Under the pieces are notes generated by a model that did no database searches, was not told where the DNA came from, and was given only the letters and a program-made list of their open reading frames with translations. Shown in pieces: positions 46,301-58,300 of a stretch of 64,000 nucleotides of DNA. Source of the stretch: Tenrec ecaudatus (lineage: Eukaryota > Chordata > Mammalia > Afrosoricida > Tenrecidae); NCBI RefSeq assembly GCF_050624435.1, contig NC_134534.1, positions 65,433,501-65,497,500 of the forward strand, written 5' to 3'. The number at the start of each line of letters is the position of its first letter. Position 1 is the first letter of the stretch. Position numbers and translations under genes: made by a program.

Positions 46301-49300
46301 CGCTACAAATTTGACTTAAAGGCACATGCAGGAACAGACCTTGTTCAGAACTCGGAGACTTTCCTGCTTGTCAGCACCCCCAATCTACCACTCTGCTACT
46401 GTGAAGAACTGCTCTTGGAGGCCGACAGTGCTGACTCTTACCAGCCAGTCTAGTTAAGTCTAGCTTCTTCAGTTTTGAAATCCATGATTAACGTCTCCAA
46501 AGATACCGTTTATGAAGCTATCTGAAAGTTTGGTCCCCTTAGAAGTATTATATAACAGAATAGAGGCTTTATATTGTTCAAGAGTTAAACAAGAGGAAAA
46601 CTTAAGCCATCCTGCTATTGAAACCTGGATATAAAGTACTCACAGACCTGTGTTGCGTGCATCTTTGTGGAAGCGTTCCTCCCAGTCTTTACCTCTCCCT
46701 GTCTGGAAGCTAGGAAGGGGGGGCCTCGGCTGCACCGCTCCAGTCTCAGTGAAATAACTGCCTTGGATAGAGACTGCGGGAAACATGGGAGCCACAGAAC
46801 AGATGGGCTGGGCTTTGACAAGACAGCGTTCATGTGGTACTGGTATCTTAGGGCAGCATTTTACATGCTGGCTAATTTACAGAATAGATTTTCTGGAGAC
46901 ATTATGCGATGGCTAATCAATCATTGCAACTAACCATGGTGATAAAAAACATTTGAAGATTCTTGTGTTAAACTACAGGGCCGGAGTGTAACTCTGCTCA
47001 GCCAAGAGCCCTAGAGGCAATGTGTGGCCCTGACAGCTCCCTGCCCGGGATCTAATCTGGAGCTCTGGGATGAGGGGCTGAGCCCTCGCTTCTCTTTCCC
47101 TACTGATGACCTCAGGCAAGTCCTACAGCCTTTTGAAGGTTTGCTTCCTCACCCATAAAAACGGGAATAATGCCCCTATTTAAGTCAGAATTGCTATGAG
47201 GCTCAAATGAGAGAAGAGCATTTATGAAACAGCTTTGTAAAATTTAAGTGCTATATAAAAGTACAGTGAATGCACACATACCTCATTAAGCATCTACTTA
47301 CAGGCTATTTGGGTTGTATGTGAAACCCATTTTGGGTCACGGTGTTCCATCAAGTTCCTGTACTTTCTGGTTCTTACTACGTATGGTTCCTACTTCTCCC
47401 TGCCCTCCACACGGGGCCAGACCACTCATCTGGTCACGAGCAACTACCAACCACTAGGGGAAGCCTCAAACCCTCATGTCGCTTGTTAGCAGCTACTGCA
47501 GCAGCCCAGTCAGATGATGCTGGTAAACAGTGTCACTTGCTCCCACATAGTTCTCTTTTTCAGTGCTATTTAACTAGAAGAAAGCTACCATTTTACATAT
47601 AAATCACAATCTTTGAAGGAAGAGGGCCCAGCAAACACAAACTACTACAAAGCTCGTACAGAATTATTTTAAAATAATTTAGTATACCTTATATTTCTCT
47701 TGCCCAAGAGACTGTAGACTATCCTGTTTCAAAAGCCCTTGAGAAATCAGTAGGGGGCAGTATGTTAATGGCAATTTGCAGGTGGGAAAATTCAGGCTTT
47801 GAATTTTAAGTTTCACTTGTCCTCAAAATACCCATGTGCTTACATAAGTGACACCACAAATATTTTCCCAGCTACACTGATTTGAAAGTGTTCTTTTGAG
47901 GCCCATTGTTTAGAATAACACCAACAAGCTGAACCATCTTAATATTCAAAATTCCCAAAACTAATCTATTTGAAGGAAAGGCAAGAAATTCACTTTTTGT
48001 GCACACAGCAAATGAGAGAATCGAGGGACGTTTCCACAAACCAGCAAACCCTTACCCACCTTTCACACATTTGCCTGTCTTTGAAAGTTTCACCGAGCCA
48101 CTCATGTTTTGTTTCCAAATGTGAGTTCATGGTAAGTGACTTGTCAGCTGGGTTAATTTGACACCACTCAAGGTCGAGGCAGTAATTGCCCTTACTTGTT
48201 AAATATTCTAGCAGCATTTGCTGCAGTGTTGAAAGTTTTATGATCATTATGAGAGGATATTCAATTTTTTTCCCTGCGGTTCACTTAATTTTAGTTTCAG
48301 AGCATTTAGGAAAATGGTCCCTGACAGGTGTGAACTTGAGTTTTAAGAGAATTGACAAATAACCTAGAGGAGGAAAAAGGAAGAAAGAAAGAATCCAAGA
48401 ATGGGCTATGCTGGAGAAGATCAAGTAAAACCTATTGGCATACCTTCCTAAGAAAGGGTAACCCCTGCCCTAGAGCAGAGTTGATGTAAACACACGAAAA
48501 AAACAAACTCAATGCCATTGAGTTGCTGCAGACTCCTATCAACACTATAGGGCAGGGCTGTTTCGAACTGTTGACCTTGCAGTTAGCAGCCCAACTTGTA
48601 ACCACTACGCCACCAGTGCTCCCTGAGATGATATAGAACTTCTTTCAGCAGCATAGATCCAGGTGACTGAAAGTGGTCAACTTGATTAAATCCTATGGCC
48701 AACGCTGCTGATAATCCAAACAGTGCTGTTTTAATAGCGTTGAACAACGAAACAGGTAAGACGTTTTTCTTTACTTACCTTATGAATCTGTACATTTGCC
48801 AAGAAAGCATTAAGAAATTTGGTCCTATGAGTTTTCAATTACGCTTACCAAGGGTTTGCCTGCACGGAGCTCCTCGGTCAGCTAACAGTCGGGCAAATAG
48901 GCAGTGTCCTCTGAATAGCTCACTATTTCTCTCCAGGCCCTGGTGGCGCAGTGGTCAAACACTCTGCTGCTACAAACCTCACAACTGTGTAATTCAGGGT
49001 TACTTTTATTCTGCCCTACAAAGTTTCTAGCAATACCATTGTTGTTGTTCACACTAACTTGAGATAAAATCCACTGCCCTAGAGTCCGTTCTGACTCACA
49101 GTGAGCCGATGCAGCATTTCTGGGCCTGTAGAGCCTTACAGCAGCACATAACTTCAGCTTTCTCCTGAGTAGAAAGGTGGGTTTGAAGGGCAGGCCTTGT
49201 GGCTAGCCGTTTACTGACATATGAACATAATCTGATCCCAGGGTTATAGGTTCAAAACACTGGATTGAACTCATTCAGCTGACAGGGAACAATATCCCAT

Positions 49301-52300
49301 TTGTTAAAGACTTCGATTTTAGGAATTTCTTTTACATAATCTTTGCTGAGAATACAGAGCACACAACAACAACAGTTTCTATGGGGCACAATTCAGTGAC
49401 CGTGATTACATTCTCAAGTTGTGCACCCAAACGCATCATCTTTCTCAAAACTGTACTTCCCCCATTAACAAACTCACGTGTTTTTGAGCTGCTGCTGTCA
49501 ACTGAACCCACTTAGAAGAGCCCACCCTTCTAAGGAAGAGGAATGCTCAAGTTAGACATTCTTCACTGACCAGGGAAGCTTATTGTTTGCTGAGCAATTC
49601 AGGGGATATTTTCGATGATATCACCTCTATTTTTTCAATATTCTAAAAGTTAGCTACAAAAAGCCCCAGTCTCATAAGAAAATATAGGTTGTGTGTAGAA
49701 GGAAATGAGATACAGATCCACCCTGCCAGTACACCCCCTAGTGGAATTTCAGCACAGTGCAATTTGGGGGTCCAAAATCATGTACAATCAAGAATTTCAC
49801 AGCCTTGAATCAGTTTTCCCAGACTTGCTGTCTGTAACTGTATCGGAGACATGGGCCTTCTGTTATCACTCACCCAGCAAACCAACACAAACCAATATGC
49901 ACAGCAGCTATCCATATGGATTATACGGCTGCAAACTCGCTACTTCTCATCATCAAAGCAGGCTTAATTTTGTTTCCCAATTAACAGCAACACACTTTAT
50001 AGGAAGTTGCTACTAATACTCCTTAAAGCAAGAAGAAACTTACATAAAACTTTAAAAAAATCATTCTAACTCCTCAGTGAGGTTATCAAATTGCTTGAAA
50101 GGAATTTTCTGATTGCCATGGCTTAGAGATGTTCAAGTTACGAAAATCAGTGTACTGGGATTTGCCAAAAACCTAGAAAATCTGAAGCAAGATTAGAGTG
50201 AAAACAAACAAGAGATGAAAGGGGGGGTGCGGGGGGGACCAAGAAAACCGGAAAGAATGCGACCACTTAAGTATTTAACCTCCCTCTGCTCTTCTTCCCC
50301 AGGCCCTGGGTGCCCCCAGCCTGCTGTGAACGGCTCTGTACTCGGGGCACTCCCCATTCCGCCTCTTGGAAAACGCCATTCAATCGGTGTTAGCGTTAGC
50401 ACAGGTTAAAGAGTGCTTCTACTTTGGCATGTCCTACAGGTTAATTTCTATCTACTTGGGCAGAGAGCAGAGAAAGCCTGCAATGTAAAAATAATGGAGG
50501 AGGAAAAGGACAAATACCACCTTTGCTTCCAGTAATCGAGACAAATAATCATCTCACTACGGTCCCGGAACCAACAACTCCTGACTGGTCCCCTGGGACC
50601 ACCTCCTCCATTGTGACTGCTGTCAGCTGCCGGAGGCCCGACTCCCGGTCTACACAGCAGAGCTGCTCCTCGGGGCTTTCCTGGCTGTGATCGTCACGAT
50701 GCATGGCCAGGTCTGTGCTTCAGTGGCGCTGCAGGGTGGGCTCAAAGTGCCCAGTGTTAGGTTAGCAGAGCTGGTCACAGGCGGCTGTCCCACCTGTGCT
50801 CCTTTCTCCTCATCCTTAAAATACAAGGGGTTTCAAGAGGTTCGTGGAAAATTCCATTACCCAAGGCTACCTGCCTGTCTCCAATTTAGGTCTTTTCTTT
50901 TAACAACTTTATTATAAATTAGGTGGGGGTTTTACATTTCAGTTTTTTATTCAACAGTTTAAACAACTAATCTCGCTTCTTCCATTACCTTTTAATTTCA
51001 GTTTTTCCTCACAAGCTTTTTGAAGCCCCTTATATAAAGATGGTCGAAATGAAGATACTTTGAAATTGGTGTTTTTCTTTCTCAGCAGAGTGATGATATA
51101 TGTTGACTGAACTATTCAGCATCTTTCGTGTCCCATCAAGGCAAGACTTGAGTGGTCAAAGAACCAGCAGAGGCTCTTGCAGGAAGCCTGCGTGTGCAGG
51201 GCTCCTTTCGGGTATCCTGCGAGTTCCAGCTGGCTAGAGATTGGGGTGCAGCAGGCAATGGAGCAGGTGTGGATGCGGGAGGGTAGACATGAAAATCAGG
51301 CTTGGGAAGCCGGAAGATGTCATGTCAGCGAGGCTGGGCTGCATGCATTTCCAACAGCATGGCCAAGCACTGGCTGGAAGGAGGTGCTGTGGGTGAGGTA
51401 TGGGACTATTCAACACAAGGCTGGTGGTTCAAACCCACCAGGCGCTCTGCAGAAGAAAGATGAAGCTGCCCACACCAGTGAACATTTAAAGCCTCTGAAG
51501 CCCGATAGAGTGTCACTAAGAGTCAAAATTGACTTAATGGCAACGGGATGGATTTTTCTAACAAACCTGAGTCCGGTTTAGATCACCCCAGGTGGGGGAG
51601 CAGAGTGTTAAGTCGGGAGGGAAGTTTAGAAGCTCTTTCCCAAGCCCAGGCACAGGGAACTGAAGGTACAAAGTAGGAGGTGGGGAGAGAAAGCGGGGAA
51701 TCCAAGTTTATGGTGGTAATAATAGAACAGGCTGGGGCGTGATGACCTGCGCGGAGAACCGAGAGTCAGGGAGTATAAGGAATACACAGGAGAGGTGTAT
51801 GGGCTTGGAGCTGCCCGAGAAATCACAGTAGAAGCTGATCAAAGAGTTGACCCAGTTAGAGGTGGGCAGGGAGGAAAGGCGTGCGCACAGAATAGCATCC
51901 TTACACTCAGGGCAGAAGATCAAGATCAAGCCACACACTGGATCCGGCACTTAGGAAACCATGGCCATTCTTTTTCCTTCACACAGAACAGAAGTTGTGA
52001 CACTGGCTACGTGGCCCTATTTCCTAAACCACAAATTAGAGGACACGTGGATGTTGGGACGCTTTCAATCTGACATGGGTTCTAGTGTTCTGCTCAGCAT
52101 GTAGGTCCATCCGACATTTTATCATATCACAGACTTTGATGTTCACTAGCTATAGATTGGGGCTCAGCATGTTATTTATCACCTACAGAAATGCAGAGCT
52201 CAAGGAGATGACCTCACTTGGTGTTGGACAACTTTCAGGCACAGGGTCCACTATCCCAGCAGCTGCTTCAAGTGAAACACATGGGCTTTCCTCAGGTCTT

Positions 52301-55300
52301 CATGTCACCACACCAGGGCATCACCGAGAATAAGATGACATGTGTTTATTCCAAGTCCACTTAAGACACACCAATAAGTCAGAACTCCACGTTCCCACTA
52401 GCTACTCTCTAGAAGTCTTATGAGTTTTAGTATTCTGTTATGGAGGAGGAACCTTTGTCCAATTAGTTTTATTTAAATACTTGAAGACTGGCTTATTTTG
52501 ATTAAATCCTAAATCTAAGAGGCCTCAAAGAAAACCAGCACTCCTAACTCAAGAACAGAGGACTACAGTGCTGGAGATTAAAACCCAGTCAATCACCAAG
52601 GGCTTAAGCATTAATGATTAGGGACATTCATGTGATATGAGGTACTAATGTCTTTAAGTGCTGCATTACTCAGATCTAGCTGGGGGGCTTTTACTTTTCC
52701 TGGATGGATTTTAACTAAATAGACTTTAGACATTTGGATATAGATAAATGCCTAATTCAGTAATTAGTATTTTAAAACTGTGAAACCTTTTAAGTTAAGT
52801 GGCCTATTAATTAACTACCAATTATCTTGTCTGACTACCATATCAATAGAAGTAAATTACTGACTAGCTATTTGACAGATTTAGCCCTTTACCATGCAAA
52901 ATTTGTTCTACAACATAAAATGCTTTTGCCTTCTCCTTTTGGTTAATCAGTGATCAATTTGCTGCTTACAAACATGGGTCAGATGTAGTTCTTTGGTCAG
53001 AACAAGAACTGGAGATACACTTCGGCTGTTAGAACTAGCAAGATAAGATTCTACTCTTTTAAAAAAAACCAAAAAATGCAAGTGAAGCAGTATTAACATT
53101 TTGGGGGAAATGGATTGTAGATCCTGTATGGAGGCTACCTTTTCCTCATTCAAAGGGGAGACCGAGGTGTTTTCAGATTTTTTCATCTCACCCAGAGAAC
53201 CTAAGGGCAGGAAGGACTGCTCTGATCACTTCAGAGTTAAAGTGCACCACACTGCACAGGGAGTCAGTCCCTGGGTGACACAAACCACTAATGTGCCAAG
53301 TGCTGCCAAGCGCTGGAAAGGCTGGTCATCTGAGTCTACCTAAAGGCACTCCGACTCCCAACATGTTAGCCATTGAAAACCCCATGAAAACAGCTTTACT
53401 CTGATACACTTTGGTGGCCTTAAGTCAGAGCTGACTTGACGGAGCCTCACATTTTTTTAAAATTACATACTCTCTCTCGTCTCATGATCTTAAGGTAATT
53501 GTTTCACAGCAGGTTGCGCTGAGTACAACCTACAATAATACCCCCCTCTCTCCCTCCAAATCTATCACCTGCTGGCAACCAGGAGAAGGTTCCTGAGAGA
53601 GCAGAGTACTAGAAGGTGAAGACCCACGGATGACTAGAGAGGGCTGGGCAAATAGCGTCTCACATTGTGAAAACCCTTTACCAGGGCATGGCTGAGTGGC
53701 AAGGAAGGAAGCACTGTAGAAGCTTCTCCTTGAAGCCTGGTTACTGGGCAAATTCAATGGTTGCCATACATTCAACTTGAGCTTGATTCAGCTGATTTTA
53801 TTAACCAACACTTGACTTCTTAAAGCCACCAACTTCACATCAATGCACAGAACACATGACAGTACTACAGCTGTGCAGACCGAGGAATGGGAAAATGTAT
53901 GTAGTAAACCAGAGCTACAAGCAATACGTGTGAGCTGATGACCCCTTTGAAATATCATCTGTCTTACACAGCTTGTAAGTTAGTTCAATATAGCGCTTAG
54001 CTTTTGAAACTTCAGAACACAAACCCATGTGGGAATTTTCTGCATAGGTTACTTCTAAATATTTAAACAGAAGCCTAGATTTATTATCAAACATTTATCC
54101 AGTGTCTTAGAGTTCTGTTCTAGGCAAAGGAAAACAGATGTACTTCAACAATCTTCAATCCACTTGCCATCTACTTTGAATTGTAGGCTACGTACATCCT
54201 GAAGTAGACAAGAATGGACTAAGGAACAATACGGACACTTACTAAGCACTGAAAGTTACACCTGAGAGTATGTGCTATGCACCACATGATGGGACTGACA
54301 ACAGTCTCGACCAGGGCTTCAAGGAAAGTCTTAGCCAAGGATTTGACTGCAGCGTCATTGGAAAGCAAAGGGTTGGAGAAGATGGACTTCAAAGTGCCTG
54401 GTCACTCTATGCAAAAACTGCCAGAAAAGAGCAGGAGTGGGGAGGGCAGGTCACACCGAGAACCCGAGCCAGGACATACAAGGCATGTGGGGAGGAGGAC
54501 GCATGCTGGGCAAGGGGAATAGCAGGAAAAATGGCCTAGCAGGGGCAACACATAGCTCTTCAGCAGAATGTGAGCAGACCAGTCCCCAGGCTTCTTTCCT
54601 TCACTGGACATGACTCATAATTAGAGTCAGGAGCAACACTCTTTGTTTTTTTGTTTTTGTTTTGTTTTGGGGGGGGGGGCAGATGTCCACTGCTATTTAA
54701 GAATCTGGCTCAAGATCTGTTCACATGACTGAACCAGTCTTTGCTTACGTGAGCTCCCTTTAAAACATGTACAGTAACTTCCTTTTCCACCAACACACAG
54801 AAAAGAAGACACACTTCCTCCTGGAGTTCTGCTCTCACTGGCTGCTCTCTCAGGAGCCTTCTTCTGGTTGGCAGTCAAGTGATGGGCATGCACTAGAAGG
54901 GCAATTGTGCATGCCAATACATCTTTGAAAATGTATCACCAACATTTTCACCTAAGAGGACCATGGGAAGAAAAGCTAAATTCTGGTGGCTCTTGCTACA
55001 TCATTTAAAACAATACCATCACCACCACCACCCATAACCAACAAGAATCATTAAAATTATAGCAATCGTTCTCTTAAATGTCCGCTGCTTAGACGCCCCT
55101 CTGCTCAAAAAGGATTATGAATCTTGCCAAGAAGTCAGAACTTGCAACTCTAAAATGACTTCTCTGACTCAATATTGAAAATAAATTCTTAAGTGTAGCT
55201 ACTTAGGGGGAAAACAGCTGGAGAATTCAGGAGCCACCCAGATTTTAATATGAAGTGACGTCATACCGGACAAGGCTTCCAAGAACTCCAATTGAGTGGT

Positions 55301-58300
55301 TAAGCAACATCTCAGAGCACAGTGAGGACTCTAGGAAGGTGGCATGTGCCTCGTTGGTAGACAGATTCAGTGCTGGGATCCTTTTTACTTTCCTTAGAAA
55401 TTTTATTAGGCTGACTTCCAAAGCTAAGGCTAGGGATTTTCTTTTTCTGTACACCCTCAATCAGGACTCTCCATTACATGGCATGTAGAAAAGAACTGCT
55501 CTCTCCCGTTACGTGTTTAATTGCAGATCCTATGGGTTTTCTTTAGCAAGCTAGTTACTTTTGGAATTTTTAAGTCAGAAAAATCATGCTTTTAGAGAAA
55601 GCATTCAAGATAGCTAAGCTTCATAGTTCTGTATGTGGGGAAAACTGACAGGGTATCTTGTGTCACTTTAGTCAAAGGCTGTTGTACAAGTCAATCTCCT
55701 GCAAGTGGCCATCACTAATCTACCCTGGGTTATGCATGTTTGAGATCAACTAGTCGACCAAAATCAGCTGGAGTTTCCATGGCGCCTTCAACCTTACTGT
55801 TCTGCAGAGGAAACTTAGGTCCACCTGTGATTTCTGTACCCTTTTTATGGCGGCTTGTTTTATGCCAATCACACACAATTCATGATCAACTGCACTGCCT
55901 GGTTTACTCAGTCGTGCCCACGCTTCCCCACCTGGTCACCCCTCATTCCCTTTGTCATGTGCTGTACCTTCTTTCATGGATCCTGCATAGTCACAGAGCT
56001 TTCATTCAGTTCCCTCCTGCGGCACACAACAAACACACAGTGTGCCCACAGATGGCGCGTACTTACATGTATTTGGTAAATCCTTACTCCTCACACACAG
56101 AGACACACATTAGCTCAGGTTATTTTTATGGTCATCTCTAGAGGTTTGGATCTGAGTTAAGCTCATGTTTAAAAAACAGAAGAAAAACTATTAAAATAAT
56201 TCCCCAGGATCAGAGAAAAGGTTTGAAGTTCATTGAGCAATGTCTGAGTAAGTATTTCTACAGCCAGATTAAGTTTTTAAGCAACTGCTAAAAAATTAAT
56301 GAGGTTTAATGTGACCTATTTAGGAGAAACAGTTTTTGCTGTGTTCTATTAGGAGGCTACTCTGCCTATGGAAAAGAAAAACAAAAGCGTATCTCCTTAC
56401 CTTTTGTCACTGGATCTTATCTGCCTTTTACAAAAGTAAAGGTGAAATACTATGAGGAAGAAAAAGCATTATGTGGGTGAACAGTATGCAGTGTTAAGGG
56501 AGGGAGCTTCACACTAACCCTCATTACAGACAAGCTCAGCTGAAAAACTGGGGGCTAGTCCTGTTCCCCACCCTCTAGATGCTACAGTAGTAGTGGATGG
56601 TGAGATGCTGAGGTGGTTTAGACCTGAGCTCGCTAGGTCACTGGGCCCCGCACCCTCCTACAGTGGTTCCCACAGGAGGCGAGGTTTCTTTCAGCTGCAA
56701 AACCCTGAGGTGGCCTCAAAAGGACACCACTATGGACCACGTGGAGACTCGGTGGGTGCTACATGACTGCCAGGGTGGCCTGACCACTCTCATGGGGCCA
56801 CAAAAGCTGATCTCAGAATTTTTGGCACTTTCTAAAATGTGGCTGAACAGTAATTTGGAAGCCTAAACTCTGACTTTAGGAATTCATAAGAACCACCAAT
56901 GTTTTACAAACTCTACAGAAAGTAAAATAAACAAATCCAGGGCTTTATGCTCCCTCTTGCTATTTTTATGGCAGCTTTTCAAACAGTTTAAAATGATTGG
57001 CCCTCTCAAGAAATACTGGATTGGGGGTAGGAGGAAGAAAACAACTATTTTATAGTAACCCAGCATACATTGTAATTCGTCACAGAGGAGTAGCAGCTAA
57101 TTAGAAGGAAACGCTGGTGAGGGAGCACAGGTGGCGTTCATGCTCTCTCCTTCCAACCTTCTCACGGAGGAGGGAACAGCAATAAAAACAAGGATGTTTA
57201 TATTTACCCAGAAGTGTGCGTGGCAATTGACCATCATGGTTCTCTCAATGAGCTCATCAGGACATTCCAGAAGGTGGTGTCCAGAGACCACACCGGCATT
57301 ATTGACCAGGACCGAAACTTCGCCAACTTCTTTGCGGACCCTTTCCGCTGTCAGGTAGACATTCTCTCTCTTCCCCACATCGCAGGTGTAGGTAAACACC
57401 TGCAAGTTACAGTGGGGCAGGATCTCTTCCTCACCATTTCCAGCTGTGAACAGAGAAGGGGGTGCAGACAGTAAGTGCCGCCACAATCAGAGGACAAAGA
57501 CCACACGAAACAAAAACACTACAGTGCGCTTCAAATTTCTAACACCGTGAGGCTTGCCAGTAACTACGCTTACAGCTGCCTCCCTCTCCTAAAGGTCTTG
57601 GGGAATTACAGCAATTTACCGGACAGCTTTGCTTAGGGGAAAGTGTGTAATATTGACAAGCCCAAGTTAGTCAGACCACATGGGACCAGCTTCCTGGAGC
57701 TAAAGACACCTGGAAAGTGCTAGTCTCAGCCCAGAAAATAGGCCCCTTTCCCAAACATACCCACCACGCTTTGGGGGGGAGGGAGGGGGAGGGGGAAGAC
57801 TAGAAGGACAGCGTGGCCCTGGGCTCTCATTGAATATGCGCACCATCCTAACAGCCTGAATTCACCCACAGCCAAAAAATGTAAAGTTGCTCAGGAGCGC
57901 GCGCGCGCGCGCGCGCACCACCACCACCCCCCACTCCCCACCCCACCTACACCGACCTGCAGTTTCTACCTTTTGCGTTTTCTAAGCTAATGCAGCTGCC
58001 AAGAATTGGATTGACAAATGACTGGTATGGGGCAAAGGTGCTGCCTCAATTCTCAGCATAGCAGTGCTTCCCTTGGAGATGAACAAGTTTATCAAAAGGT
58101 AGGAGTCACAATCAAGTTTCCTGGATCGATATGCACATATGGTATTTGTTTGGCTCCCCCCATTTGAATAAAAACATCAGATCCAGTTTAACTAATAAGC
58201 ATACATTTCCTGGGGTTTAACAAAAACATGGGGGAGATTCACGAAAAGGCTTAAAGCCTTCAAGTACTTCGAGAGACAAGGTATCTTTTCAATCAGGCTC

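Larger units (their letters stand above)
37592..57207 (-). other. RDH10: RDH10 intron 2 (about 19.6 kb)
   Basis: No coding exon is recognisable in this intron on either strand. It contains SINE copies, an RTE tail, MIR, L2 and MER5-like fragments and a mariner MITE, listed separately. The stretches 40600-45100, 49300-50800, 51600-53250 and 53450-57200 appear mostly unique and AT-rich, and I see no open reading frame there with protein-like character. Confidence 0.8.

Noticed and set aside
48936-48965. tRNA-like A box resembling a tRNA gene start
   Set aside because: It is the tRNA-derived head of an AfroSINE; no cloverleaf or intact anticodon arm follows.
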